A stretch of 64,000 bases of DNA from Nitrospirota bacterium (GTDB taxonomy: Bacteria; Nitrospirota; Leptospirillia; Leptospirillales; Leptospirillaceae), in contig JAJYYA010000031.1 in the NCBI GenBank assembly GCA_021801345.1, positions 1 to 64,000 on the forward strand, in the 5' to 3' direction. Within the stretch, counting starts at the first letter, position 1. Each line of letters begins with the position of its first letter. A program made the position numbers and the translations under genes. The notes below the pieces were generated by a model. That model saw only the letters and a program-made list of their open reading frames with translations. It did no database searches and was not told the DNA's origin. Shown here piece after piece: positions 17,477 to 25,351 of this stretch.

Positions 17477-18333
17477 TGGGCTCCCCGACTCCCGAGTCGG
17501 ACGTCCCGGGGACTTCTGGAGGGGGAAGGATCCGGCCGAAGACAGGTCGGTACGTTCTCCTTCTCCTCTTCTGGCTGTTTTGGGGAGGGGCGGTTGCCGC
17601 AGGGTTTTTCCGAATGCACAGTCGTCCCCTTCAGACCGCTGTGATCGGCCTTCCCGTCCTTTCCCCGGAAACGGTACGGGGGTGGGTGGTCCCCCTCTCC
17701 TTTCGGACACTTCCCTACGCCAACAGGGAGCTCCTCGCCGATCTTGTGCATTCCCATCCCTGGATCTCCCAGGCGAGCGTCAAGCTCGTTTTGGGCGAAG
17801 GCAGGGTTGTTCGTGTTCGGCTCAAGAAGCCTCTCGCCGTTCTGCTCCCTTCTTATGGATTTTTGGCCTTTCAGGTTCAGAAGCCCAGAGCGGCCCCTCT
17901 CCGCTCCTCCTATCTTGTCGAGGGGGGACAGGTTCTCTCCGGAGAGAGTCTTCCGGGGGCCGGAGTTCTTCCCCAGGTGATCGTCAAGTCGCCGCTGACT
18001 CACGATGTCGGCCGGCGTCTGGCCAGAACGATCGAGACTGTTGCCCGCTGCTGGAAGGAAGGCTCTCCTGCCGGGAGGTGGTATAGTTTGACCGGTCCTC
18101 ACGAAATCCGCTTCGATCCCGGCCGTCAGTCTCCGGTCCTTCTTTTGGGAACCGATCTCGGCTGCGCCCCTTTTCGACTCTATGACTCCTACAGGAATCA
18201 TTCGGGAGGACAGGCCCTGGGGAAGATCCCGGAGGCTGTCGACCTGCGATTTTCGGGAATGCTGATCCTTCGACCGGTTCTGGATCCTCCGAAGAAAAAC
18301 TCCGGCCACGAACCCGTCTCCCTCCGATCCTGA
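17476..18333 (+). CDS. ftsQ: Cell division protein FtsQ (POTRA-domain)
   Basis: Bitopic membrane protein of the FtsQLB complex. 285 residues: a Pro/Gly-rich cytoplasmic N-terminus, one membrane span at about 29-49 (LLLLFWLFWGGAVAAG), and a periplasmic part. The stretch LLADLVHSHPWISQASVKL fits the end of a POTRA domain, where FtsQ proteins typically have HPWI followed by a V-x-R/K segment. Overall similarity in this family is weak; position between ddl and ftsA is the strongest support. TGATG overlap with ddl. Confidence 0.85.
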   Translation: MGSPTPESDVPGTSGGGRIRPKTGRYVLLLLFWLFWGGAVAAGFFRMHSRPLQTAVIGLPVLSPETVRGWVVPLSFRTLPYANRELLADLVHSHPWISQASVKLVLGEGRVVRVRLKKPLAVLLPSYGFLAFQVQKPRAAPLRSSYLVEGGQVLSGESLPGAGVLPQVIVKSPLTHDVGRRLARTIETVARCWKEGSPAGRWYSLTGPHEIRFDPGRQSPVLLLGTDLGCAPFRLYDSYRNHSGGQALGKIPEAVDLRFSGMLILRPVLDPPKKNSGHEPVSLRS

Positions 18334-18462
18334 CAGACCTCTCCGGGGTCTCTCCATATCTATTTTGAGTCTTGGTTGAGGGCGAGCCCGGATTGTGCGA
18401 AAATGGGCACGCCTGTACGGCTGTGCGGTCGATACGACATTAAAAACGATTTGGGGAATCTC

Positions 18463-19758
18463 ATGACGGAACAACCGATTTTTGCGGCCATCGATCTTGG
18501 ATCCACGAAGGTATGCGCCGTGGTGGGGCAGGTTCTTGAAGAGGACATGTTCGAGATTGTCGGAATAGGAACGGCCTCCACGCATCACGGGATCAGGAAC
18601 GGGACGATCGTCGATGTTCAGCAAACCGTAGCGGCCATTCGCAAGGCGGTTGATATCGCCGGACGCAAGGCCAGCCATCCCCTGACCCGGGTTGTGGTGG
18701 GCTTTGCCGGGGGAGAGATCGAGGGACAGGATCAGCGGGTGATGATCGCACTCAAGGACCGCGAGGTTCTCGAATCCGACATCGCCCGGATCCTTCAGGA
18801 GGCCCGGACAATGATGGGATGCTCCTCCTCAGAGCTTCTCCACACCATTCCCAAGGGGTATCGCATCGACGAACAGGGAGGGATTTTAAACCCTGTCGGC
18901 ATGGTGGGAGCGAGGCTTGAGGCCCAGGTCCATGTTATCCGTGGTTCGGACATGGTTTTGGCCAACTTGAAGCGAAGCGTGGAGCGGGCAGGTCTTGAGG
19001 TGCGCGACGGAGATCTAGTCCTCCAGCCCCTGGCCAGCGCAAGGGCGGTCCTGACCGAAGACGACAAGGAACTGGGTGTTTGCGTTGTCGACATCGGCGG
19101 CGGCACGACCGGTATGGTTCTCTTCCAAAATGGCGCGCTTTCGGGAGTTCGCGTCGTTCCCCTCGGGGGGGCGGCCATGACGAAGGACCTAGCGGCCGTT
19201 CTCCGGATTTCCCAGGCCGATGCCGAGCGGATCAAGCGAGAGGTTTTCAGCACTCCGGGCCATGCAGAACCCCCCCTCCCGGAGGGCGAGGAGATCGGGA
19301 CGCTCTCGGCGGAGGAGCTTACGGCTGCCGGACGGCGGGTCCAGGTCCGGGAGGTTGTGGAGGCCCGGCTTGAGGAGATTCTCCGAAAGGTCAAGACCGA
19401 TCTCGATCGCCTCAGGCAGGGATCCTTTCTTGCCCGGGGAGTCGTCCTCACCGGAGGGGTCGCCCGGATGCCGAATATCACCTCCTTTGCGGAAAAGATC
19501 TTTGAAATGCCCGTGTCGGTTGGCCACCCGGGCGATCGGGTCCAGGGTCTTGTCGACCAGACCTCCGGGCCGGAGTATGCATCGGCGGTGGGCCTTCTCT
19601 ACTTTGCAAGGGACCAGTGGGTTCCCTCCGATGTCCCCGTCCGTGAGGCGGGTCCCCCATCCGATTCCGAGCCAGTCGCTTCTGAGTCGCCCAGGAAGGA
19701 AAGGGATGGGCCTCCCGCCGGCGTACGCCTGTGGAACTGGCTTAGGGAAATCATCTAG
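18463..19758 (+). CDS. ftsA: Cell division protein FtsA
   Basis: Actin-like ATPase that tethers FtsZ to the membrane. Seen: FAAIDLGSTKVCAVVG (phosphate 1), VVVGFAGGEIEGQ, CVVDIGGGTTGMVLF (phosphate 2), GGAAMTKDLA, VVLTGGVARMPNI (adenosine motif), and the C-terminal amphipathic membrane-targeting helix VRLWNWLREII. ATG 18463 gives 431 residues; an upstream TTG would add 29 unconserved residues. The 129 bases before it are free of genes, with no convincing promoter. ftsZ follows after 47 bases. Confidence 0.95.
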   Translation: MTEQPIFAAIDLGSTKVCAVVGQVLEEDMFEIVGIGTASTHHGIRNGTIVDVQQTVAAIRKAVDIAGRKASHPLTRVVVGFAGGEIEGQDQRVMIALKDREVLESDIARILQEARTMMGCSSSELLHTIPKGYRIDEQGGILNPVGMVGARLEAQVHVIRGSDMVLANLKRSVERAGLEVRDGDLVLQPLASARAVLTEDDKELGVCVVDIGGGTTGMVLFQNGALSGVRVVPLGGAAMTKDLAAVLRISQADAERIKREVFSTPGHAEPPLPEGEEIGTLSAEELTAAGRRVQVREVVEARLEEILRKVKTDLDRLRQGSFLARGVVLTGGVARMPNITSFAEKIFEMPVSVGHPGDRVQGLVDQTSGPEYASAVGLLYFARDQWVPSDVPVREAGPPSDSEPVASESPRKERDGPPAGVRLWNWLREII

Positions 19759-19805
19759 CAGAAGCGGGCCAAGGGAGAAATCCCGGGCCTTCCGGGAGAG
19801 TCGTC

Positions 19806-20990
19806 ATGGAGTCAGAGTGGGGCGATGAGCCCATCATCGATTATAAGCAGTCGGGGATTCTTGGGGCCCGGATCCTAGTGATTGGCGTGGGCGGGGGCGG
19901 ATGCAACGCCATCCGCTCGATGATCCAGTCGGAGCTCAAGGGAGTCGAGTTCGTCGCTGTGAATACCGATGTTCAGGCGTTGAACCGTATCGATGCCCAG
20001 AGAATCCAGATTGGAAGCGCCGTAAGCCGAGGGCTAGGCGCCGGCGCCAATCCGGACGTGGGTCGCCGTTCGGCGATCGAGGACATGGACAAGATCCGGA
20101 GCGTGGTCGTCGGTGCCGACATGGTCTTTGTGACTGCCGGCATGGGCGGTGGCACCGGAACGGGCGCGGCTCCCGTCATTGCCCAGGTGGCTCGCGAGGC
20201 GGGAATCCTGACGGTGGCGGTCGTGACGACCCCCTTCGGATTCGAGGGGCCCAAGCGCGGGCGCAACGCCGAAGAAGGTCTCCGGGAGCTCAGGCGTTAT
20301 ACCGACACGCTTATCGTCATTCCGAACGACCGGCTCGAATCGGTGGTCGACCGGGGAACCCCCCTGATCGATGCCTTCAAGAAGGCCGACGACGTCCTTC
20401 GCCAGGGTGTTCAGGGAATCTCTGACATCATTACCCGCCCGGGGCTTATCAATCTCGACTTTGCCGATGTCAAGACGACCATGTCCAATATGGGGCGTGC
20501 TGTCATGGGGATCGGCACGGCCTCCGGGCCGGACCGCGCCCTCGTCGCCGCCCGGGCGGCGATCAATAGCCCCCTTCTCGAGGATAGCTCGATTCGCGGG
20601 GCGCGGGGGATCCTCGTGAACTTCCGGGGCGGTTCGAACATGACGCTCAACGAGATCACCGAGGCCTCCCGTCTGATCGAGGAGGAGGCAGAGAAAGGGT
20701 CGGCGAACCTTATCTTCGGAACGGTTGTGGAGGACCATCCGATGGAGGAGATCCACATCACCGTCATCGCCACGGGCTTCGACCGGCCGGTCGAGGAAGA
20801 GGCCTCGGCGGAGAGCTCCGGGGAAGAGGTCTTCGCGGAGGGGCAGGAGGAAATGCCGGCCTATCTTCGGCGCCAGGCTTCCCAGCATCCCCGCCCTCCC
20901 GTCCGGGAACCGGCGTCACCGTCGGTCGCCGCCGAGGAGGAGGGACTCTCGGAACGCCCGGCCATTTGGCGAAAGCGGAGTGACCCCTGA
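19806..20990 (+). CDS. ftsZ: Cell division GTPase FtsZ
   Basis: Tubulin homologue that forms the division ring. Seen: VIGVGGGGCNAI, the GTP-binding signature GGGTGTGAAP, the T7-loop segment NLDFADVK, and 394 residues overall. The usual C-terminal peptide that binds FtsA appears as EEMPAYLRRQAS (about 349-360) but is followed by some 35 residues ending in RPAIWRKRSDP, so it is not at the extreme end. ATG 19806 follows CGGGAGAG. The stop TGA overlaps the ATG of the next gene by one base, joining it to pgeF and the genes beyond. Confidence 0.97.
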   Translation: MESEWGDEPIIDYKQSGILGARILVIGVGGGGCNAIRSMIQSELKGVEFVAVNTDVQALNRIDAQRIQIGSAVSRGLGAGANPDVGRRSAIEDMDKIRSVVVGADMVFVTAGMGGGTGTGAAPVIAQVAREAGILTVAVVTTPFGFEGPKRGRNAEEGLRELRRYTDTLIVIPNDRLESVVDRGTPLIDAFKKADDVLRQGVQGISDIITRPGLINLDFADVKTTMSNMGRAVMGIGTASGPDRALVAARAAINSPLLEDSSIRGARGILVNFRGGSNMTLNEITEASRLIEEEAEKGSANLIFGTVVEDHPMEEIHITVIATGFDRPVEEEASAESSGEEVFAEGQEEMPAYLRRQASQHPRPPVREPASPSVAAEEEGLSERPAIWRKRSDP

Positions 20991-21658
20991 TGGACCTTTC
21001 CCATTCCCTGCTGGCTCTCTTGGGTGTGGAGCACGGCTTCGGAACCCGATTTTCGGAGGGGGAGACCGGACGGGGGAGGGGAAAAAGTGGCGAGGCGGTC
21101 ACGCTTCGGCAGGTTCACGGAACGACCGTTCTCAAGGAAAGCGAGAGCGTGTCCTCCGGCGTGCCTGCCTCGGGGGATGGCCTCTTCTCAGGGCCGGGGG
21201 GGCGTCCCGTTGGCGTCTGGACCGCGGATTGCCTTCCCATTCTTCTCTCCTCCGCTTCGGGGCGCCATGTGGCGGCACTTCATGCCGGATGGCGGGGGGC
21301 GACCGCCGGGATCGCTCGGGAAGGGGTTCTCCGACTTCTTCGGGAGGGGGGCGGGCCGACGCGGGAGATGCGGGCGGTTATGGGCCCTTCCATCGGCGTC
21401 TGCTGCTATGAGGTCGGCCCCGAGGTCTGGGAGGCTGTCGAAGAGGGAACGCCCGGCTACCGTCCGGCCTCGCTCTCCAATCTCGACATCCGGGGGCTCG
21501 TGGCCTTCCAGCTTGAAGAGATGGGCCTTCTTCCGGAAAATATCGGGAGCCTTTCCCTCTGTACCCGATGCCATCCCGATCTCTTTTTCTCCCACCGGGG
21601 CATGGGGGGGGAGCGAAAAGGCCGTTCAATGATCAACTATATTCTTCCCCGACCATGA
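20990..21658 (+). CDS. pgeF: Multicopper-like purine nucleoside phosphorylase/peptidoglycan editing factor (YfiH/PgeF family)
   Basis: Member of the YfiH/DUF152 family. Related proteins remove L-Ser-containing wall intermediates or act as purine nucleosidases with a zinc site. Seen: TLRQVHGTTV, DGLFSG, the metal-site segments TADCLPILL and ALHAGWRGATAGI, GPSIGVCCYEVG, and SLCTRCHPDLFFSHR (the DLFFSHR/SYR ending); 222 residues. It directly follows ftsZ with a one-base overlap, a common arrangement, and its stop overlaps the yggS start by four bases. Confidence 0.88.
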   Translation: MDLSHSLLALLGVEHGFGTRFSEGETGRGRGKSGEAVTLRQVHGTTVLKESESVSSGVPASGDGLFSGPGGRPVGVWTADCLPILLSSASGRHVAALHAGWRGATAGIAREGVLRLLREGGGPTREMRAVMGPSIGVCCYEVGPEVWEAVEEGTPGYRPASLSNLDIRGLVAFQLEEMGLLPENIGSLSLCTRCHPDLFFSHRGMGGERKGRSMINYILPRP

Positions 21659-22359
21659 TCGCAGAGAGGGTTGCTGCCAATCTCGCTTCCGTCCGCCGGC
21701 AGATCGAAGAGGCGGTCCGGGCCGCCGGACGCTCCGACCTTCCTCGTCTTGTGGGGGTAACCAAGGGGCGAACCTTCCCGGAGTTTTTTGCCCTTGTCTC
21801 GGCCGGACTTTCCCATTTGGCAGAAAATCGCTGGGAGAGCTGGATTTCCCGGATCGAAGAGCTTCCGGAAGAGTTCTCTTCTCCGCTCTTCTGGCATTTT
21901 ATCGGGCCGATCCAGACACGGTCTCTCAAACGTTATTACCGCCCTCTTTACCGGATCGATACCGTCGACAGCCTCTCTCACGCGGAGGCGCTCTCTCGGC
22001 TCGCCGCATCGTCGGGGATCCGGCAGGGCGTTCTGATCGAGGTTAACGTCTGTCGGGACCCCGGCCGGACCGGGATCCTTCCTGAGGCTCTAGTTCGCGA
22101 GATCGACGCTATGGCGGCTCTCCCTGGGATTCTTTGCGAGGGGCTCATGATCATGGGCCCGGATCCCAAGGACAAAGGCGCTCCTCCTGTAAGGGAGGTT
22201 TTTTCGGAGGGGCAGCTCCTCTGGCGGGAGGCCCTGAAGATGCTTCCGACAATGAAGACCCTTTCCATGGGGATGTCGGAGGACTTCGCAGAGGCGATCC
22301 GGTGCGGGTCGACCGAGGTCAGAATCGGACGGATTCTTTTCGAGGAAGGGACGCGGTGA
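21655..22359 (+). CDS. PLP homeostasis protein (YggS/PROSC family)
   Basis: Pyridoxal-phosphate-binding alanine-racemase-fold protein involved in B6 and amino acid balance; no catalysis is established for the family. Seen: RLVGVTKGR with the PLP-binding lysine, AENRWESW, WHFIGPIQTRSLK, EVNVCRDPGRTG, GLMIMGP, and MGMSEDFAEAIRCGSTEVRIG near the end; 234 residues. ATG 21655 overlaps the pgeF stop (ATGA). The frame is open further upstream within pgeF, but conservation starts here. It forms a tight series with proC and yggT, a frequent bacterial neighbourhood. Confidence 0.92.
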   Translation: MIAERVAANLASVRRQIEEAVRAAGRSDLPRLVGVTKGRTFPEFFALVSAGLSHLAENRWESWISRIEELPEEFSSPLFWHFIGPIQTRSLKRYYRPLYRIDTVDSLSHAEALSRLAASSGIRQGVLIEVNVCRDPGRTGILPEALVREIDAMAALPGILCEGLMIMGPDPKDKGAPPVREVFSEGQLLWREALKMLPTMKTLSMGMSEDFAEAIRCGSTEVRIGRILFEEGTR

Positions 22360-23234
22360 GAGAGCCAAAGAAGTCGGCCGGAACGGTCCGAAGAAGCGGG
22401 GGGATGGGATCGGAGATCTCGGGACCGGTCTTTGTCGTGGGGGGGGGACAAATGGGGGGGGTGCTTGCTCGGCATCTCTCCGGGCACGACGGCCCCTTCG
22501 GTCCGGTTCGCGTGGTCGATCCGGGCGTGGAGGTGCAGAAGAGCCTGAAGGGAGAGGGCATCGATGTCTTTCCCACACTGGCCGAGGCCGCGAAGAAGGC
22601 GGACCGCCCCGGGCTTGTGCTCCTGGCCGTCAAGCCGGGCGTATTCCTCCATCCTGGAGGGGAACTTGCCTCCGGACTTTCGCTTATCCCTCCCGGGACG
22701 CTGGCCCTTTCGGTCATGGCGGGAGTCTCTCTTGAACGTCTGAGAGCGGGAGCCTCCGGCCTCCGATGGGTCAGGGCTATGACCAATCTGGCCCTTTCTG
22801 CCGGGCGGGGGATGACCCTTCTTGCGGCCGGCCCCGATGTCGCCCATGGAGAACAAAGTGCCCTGTATGGAGTCTTTGCCGGGATGGGGCGTGCCCTTTG
22901 GCTTCCGGAAGAGTCCTTCGATGCGGCCACGGCACTCGCCGGGTCCGGACCAGGAATCCTTGCTCTCGTCGCCGAGGCGCTGGCCGACGGGGGGGTCCGG
23001 GAAGGGCTCTCCCGGGAGACGGCAACGCTTCTTTCTTCGTGGGCTCTCTACGGGACGGGGGCGCTCCTGGCCGACAAGGGGATCCTGCCGGAAGCCCTCA
23101 AGTCCCGTGTGGCCTCGCCTGCAGGGACGACGATCGAGGGGCTCGCCGTGCTCGAACGCCTGGGAGTTCGCGGTGCCTTGATCGAGGCCGTCCGGTCCAT
23201 GACCGAGCGATCCCGGACGCTCTCTCGCTATTAA
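22356..23234 (+). CDS. proC: Pyrroline-5-carboxylate reductase
   Basis: NAD(P)H-dependent last step of proline synthesis. Seen: VFVVGGGQMGGVLARHL (dinucleotide fold), LLAVKPGVF, SVMAGVSLERL, VRAMTNLAL, the ALAGSGPGIL segment and SPAGTTIEGLAVLE, the family signature. I start at GTG 22356, which overlaps the yggS stop (GTGA) and has AGGAAGGG five bases upstream, giving 292 residues. ATG 22404 (276 residues) is the alternative and sits nearer the conserved fold. Confidence 0.93.
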   Translation: MREPKKSAGTVRRSGGMGSEISGPVFVVGGGQMGGVLARHLSGHDGPFGPVRVVDPGVEVQKSLKGEGIDVFPTLAEAAKKADRPGLVLLAVKPGVFLHPGGELASGLSLIPPGTLALSVMAGVSLERLRAGASGLRWVRAMTNLALSAGRGMTLLAAGPDVAHGEQSALYGVFAGMGRALWLPEESFDAATALAGSGPGILALVAEALADGGVREGLSRETATLLSSWALYGTGALLADKGILPEALKSRVASPAGTTIEGLAVLERLGVRGALIEAVRSMTERSRTLSRY

Positions 23235-23255
23235 TAAAAAACGAAGGAGGATTCC

Positions 23256-23492
23256 ATTTCGCTCTTTGCTCATATTCTCAATGCGTTTACATGGATTGTC
23301 ATCATTCGTGCGCTCCTCTCCTGGGTCCGTCCGGATCCCAATAATCCCATCATCCGCTTCATGGACTATGTGACCGAACCGTTTCTTCACCCGATCCGGC
23401 GCCTTGTTCCGCCGGAGAAGATGGGGGGGCTCGATCTCTCTCCCCTGATTCTGATTTTTATCATCCAGGCCATCGAACGGTTTATCTACTGA
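23256..23492 (+). CDS. YggT family membrane protein, apparent ATT start
   Basis: 78-residue protein with two hydrophobic segments (about 2-21 and 60-76). It carries the family features: RALLSWVRPDPNNPIIRF, TEPFLHPIRRLVPP and LDLSPLILIF. YggT proteins are implicated in cell shape, osmotic behaviour and thylakoid or septum organisation; the molecular role is not settled. No ATG, GTG or TTG is available upstream of the conserved part, but an AAGGAGG ribosome site (23244-23250) stands five bases before ATT 23256, and an in-frame TAA lies at 23235. ATT is therefore the best start. It sits between proC and divIVA, a classic context. Confidence 0.82.
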   Translation: MSLFAHILNAFTWIVIIRALLSWVRPDPNNPIIRFMDYVTEPFLHPIRRLVPPEKMGGLDLSPLILIFIIQAIERFIY

Positions 23493-23538
23493 CAATGGGG
23501 GAAGACCCTCGAGGCCTCCTGCAAAGAAAGGAGACGGC

Positions 23539-24072
23539 ATGATTGACCACACCCGCCTGTCCGAACTTCGAAGCCACGAGTTTTCAAAGAGCCTCCGCGG
23601 TTACTCCCCCGGGGAGGTCGACGACTTTCTCCACCGTCTTTTTGACGATGTGGCGGCGCTCCTCGAAGGGGCAAAAGATGCGGCCGGGCAGCTCCGGGCG
23701 CTCGAAGAGGAGAGGGAATCTCTCCGAAAGCGGGAGGAGAGTTTGGGGGCAACTCTTCTTGCGGCACAGGCCGCAGCGGAAGAGTGGAAGGCTGTGGCCC
23801 GCCGTGAGGCGGACCAGATCCTTCGCGATGCCCGAAGTCAGGCCGAGGAGGTGGCACGGAAGGCGCGCCTCGAAGCCGAAGGGATCCTCCGGGAGGCTCG
23901 TGAACGGTCGGGGATCCTCGAGGAGGGGCGCGGACGTCTTAAGCAGGAGCTTTCCCTGACCCTTTCCCGTTTGCGGGGCGAGTTCGATGCCCTCTACGAG
24001 GCGATCGACCGATGGGAAAAGGGGATGTCCGATCTGGAAAGGGGGAGGGGTGGCGAAGAGGACTTTCCCTGA
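23539..24072 (+). CDS. divIVA: DivIVA domain protein
   Basis: Coiled-coil protein that gathers at curved membrane (poles and septa). Seen: the N-terminal LRGYSPGEVDDFL motif at about residues 20-32, which is the lipid-binding domain of the family, then a long charged coiled coil to about residue 170 with many Glu, Arg and Ala. The start ATG 23539 is preceded by AAAGGAGACGGC. Its TGA stop lies in the first unit of the downstream 15-bp repeat array. In this setting it likely helps position division or wall growth. Confidence 0.88.
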   Translation: MIDHTRLSELRSHEFSKSLRGYSPGEVDDFLHRLFDDVAALLEGAKDAAGQLRALEEERESLRKREESLGATLLAAQAAAEEWKAVARREADQILRDARSQAEEVARKARLEAEGILREARERSGILEEGRGRLKQELSLTLSRLRGEFDALYEAIDRWEKGMSDLERGRGGEEDFP

Positions 24073-24496
24073 AAGATCGGGCCCTGAAAGATCGGGCCCT
24101 GAAAGATCGGGCCCTGAAAGATCGGGCCCTGAAAGATCGGGCCCTGAAAGATCGGGAAAGACCCCTTCCAAGAGTGTAAGATCGGAGGAGCCGGTCTCTT
24201 GGTGTTTTGTGATTACGGTCAAGCCGGGTCAGTCCAAGATATTCCTCCGTCGGGAAAGCCCGGGAGAAAAAGAGCCGGTCTGGATCCTCGGAGTGAGGGA
24301 GCCGGCCCGTGATGGCTTGGCCAATCTCGCCTCCGTTCGCGCTCTTGCGGAGATCCTTGATGTTTCGCCCTCCTCGATTGCGATTCTGAGGGGGCAGTCA
24401 AGCCGAACAAAGCGGATCGAGGTAACCGGCATCGAGAAGTCTCTGGGGGAGGCGCGCCTGACTGCGGCGACCTCCCGAACCCCTAGTCGAATGTGA
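24050..24496 (+). CDS. DUF167/YggU family protein with repeat-encoded N-terminal extension
   Basis: The C-terminal ~95 residues match the YggU/UPF0235 family: FVITVKPGQSK, then a segment fitting the pPvdGkANk region (REPARDGLANLASVRALAEIL) and SSIAILRGQSSRTKRIEV. Function of the family is unknown. The first beta strand appears to begin before GTG 24209, and no start codon lies between that and GTG 24050, so I place the start at 24050 (148 residues, overlapping divIVA by 23 bases). The six ERSG(P) units made by the 15-bp repeats would then be translated. The start remains uncertain. The end overlaps the convergent next gene by 14 bases. Confidence 0.65.
   Translation: MAKRTFPERSGPERSGPERSGPERSGPERSGPERSGKTPSKSVRSEEPVSWCFVITVKPGQSKIFLRRESPGEKEPVWILGVREPARDGLANLASVRALAEILDVSPSSIAILRGQSSRTKRIEVTGIEKSLGEARLTAATSRTPSRM
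24069..24156 (+). repeat. 15-bp tandem repeat array at the divIVA/yggU junction
   Basis: Five identical copies of CTGAAAGATCGGGCC (24069-24143) and a sixth that matches for 13 bases before diverging. The unit is a multiple of three, so copy changes keep frame. One frame reads ERSGP repeatedly; the divIVA frame meets TGA in the first unit; the third frame reads LKDRA. Confidence 0.97.
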
Positions 24497-25118
24497 CCGT
24501 TTCGTTCCGGATTTCGTGGCCATCGTCGATGCGCATCAGGATGGTGATCGAGTAGACGGGAGAGCCTCCGAGCCAGAAGGCCCGAGATGTCTCTTCTTTG
24601 GGCGAAAGCGGCTCGAACATGAGGTAGGCCGGAGGGAGTTTGAGGGGAACGATGTCCCCGTTTCCGATCTTGTACCGCGCTCCCAGCATCTGGAGTTTGA
24701 TCGGAGCCGGACCTTCGAGGGTGTACTTCATGTAGGCCACCGAAGGCGAGAGAAGCATGGACATGTTCAGCCGCCAGCCGTTCCCCTGAATGACCCGGAA
24801 CGTGGTCCGGGCGCTGATGCTGCGCTGGGAGACGAGCTTGTGGGGTTTTCCTAAGGGGCCGGACTTTAATCCGATGATCGACCCCCCGATCCCTGCAACG
24901 AGGAGAAGTCCGACAACGATATAGATGGCTATCGTGACAGGGCTGAATCCCTGCTCCTCCCGGGGGCGGGACGGACTGTAAAGCTCTTCGAACTCCCGGG
25001 GGGAAATGTCTTTCGATTTTCCGGGACGTCCTGAGGGGCCTGAGGGGCCTGAAGGGTTTGGTACGGAGGGTGGCTTTTTTTCCGCTTCCGGTCCATTTCC
25101 CGATGTCGACTCTGTCAT
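24483..25118 (-). CDS. Single-span membrane protein of unknown function
   Basis: 211 residues. Layout: a hydrophilic N-terminus with a PSGPSGPSGRPG tract at about 27-38, a segment SPREFEELYSPSRPREEQ, one membrane span at about 64-86 (TIAIYIVVGLLLVAGIGGSIIG), and a C-terminal domain of about 120 residues with alternating hydrophobic beta-like stretches, probably periplasmic. I recognise no family. Start: ATG at 25118-25116 with GAGG upstream; a longer frame exists but lacks support. A possible promoter lies at 25231-25260. It is convergent with yggU. A second single-span protein of the same length at 34178-34813 has a similar layout but no obvious sequence match. Confidence 0.7.
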   Translation of the reverse strand: MTESTSGNGPEAEKKPPSVPNPSGPSGPSGRPGKSKDISPREFEELYSPSRPREEQGFSPVTIAIYIVVGLLLVAGIGGSIIGLKSGPLGKPHKLVSQRSISARTTFRVIQGNGWRLNMSMLLSPSVAYMKYTLEGPAPIKLQMLGARYKIGNGDIVPLKLPPAYLMFEPLSPKEETSRAFWLGGSPVYSITILMRIDDGHEIRNETVTFD

Positions 25119-25230
25119 CAAATCCTCGCTAAAGGCTCTGCCTCGAACTCTTATCCGCCATAAAAATCCAGTCCATCCTGAGAAAATCCTGCATGACGGG
25201 AAAACTCCTCCCGACTGCATGCATCTTTTA

Positions 25231-25260
25231 ATTCTACTAAAGAATCCGTGATTCGGGCAA
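25231..25260 (-). promoter_or_regulatory. Possible promoter for the unknown gene at 24483-25118
   Basis: Read on the - strand: TTGCCC (25260-25255), an 18-base spacer, TAGAAT (25236-25231). The expected transcription start near 25224 gives a leader of about 105 bases. The region is AT-rich compared with its surroundings. Confidence 0.45.
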
Positions 25261-25351
25261 GAATTATCGAGACTTTCTCGTGACGAAGCGCATCGCCCCG
25301 GAAGCAGCTTTTTCCAGTAAAAACCTTGATCAATGGGAAGATTCCCAGTGG

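Noticed and set aside
17149-18678. 509-codon - strand frame opposite ddl, ftsQ and ftsA
   Set aside because: Antisense shadow of GC-rich genes, no recognisable domain.
24069-24158. CRISPR array
   Set aside because: The 15-base units are directly adjacent with no spacers; it is a tandem repeat.
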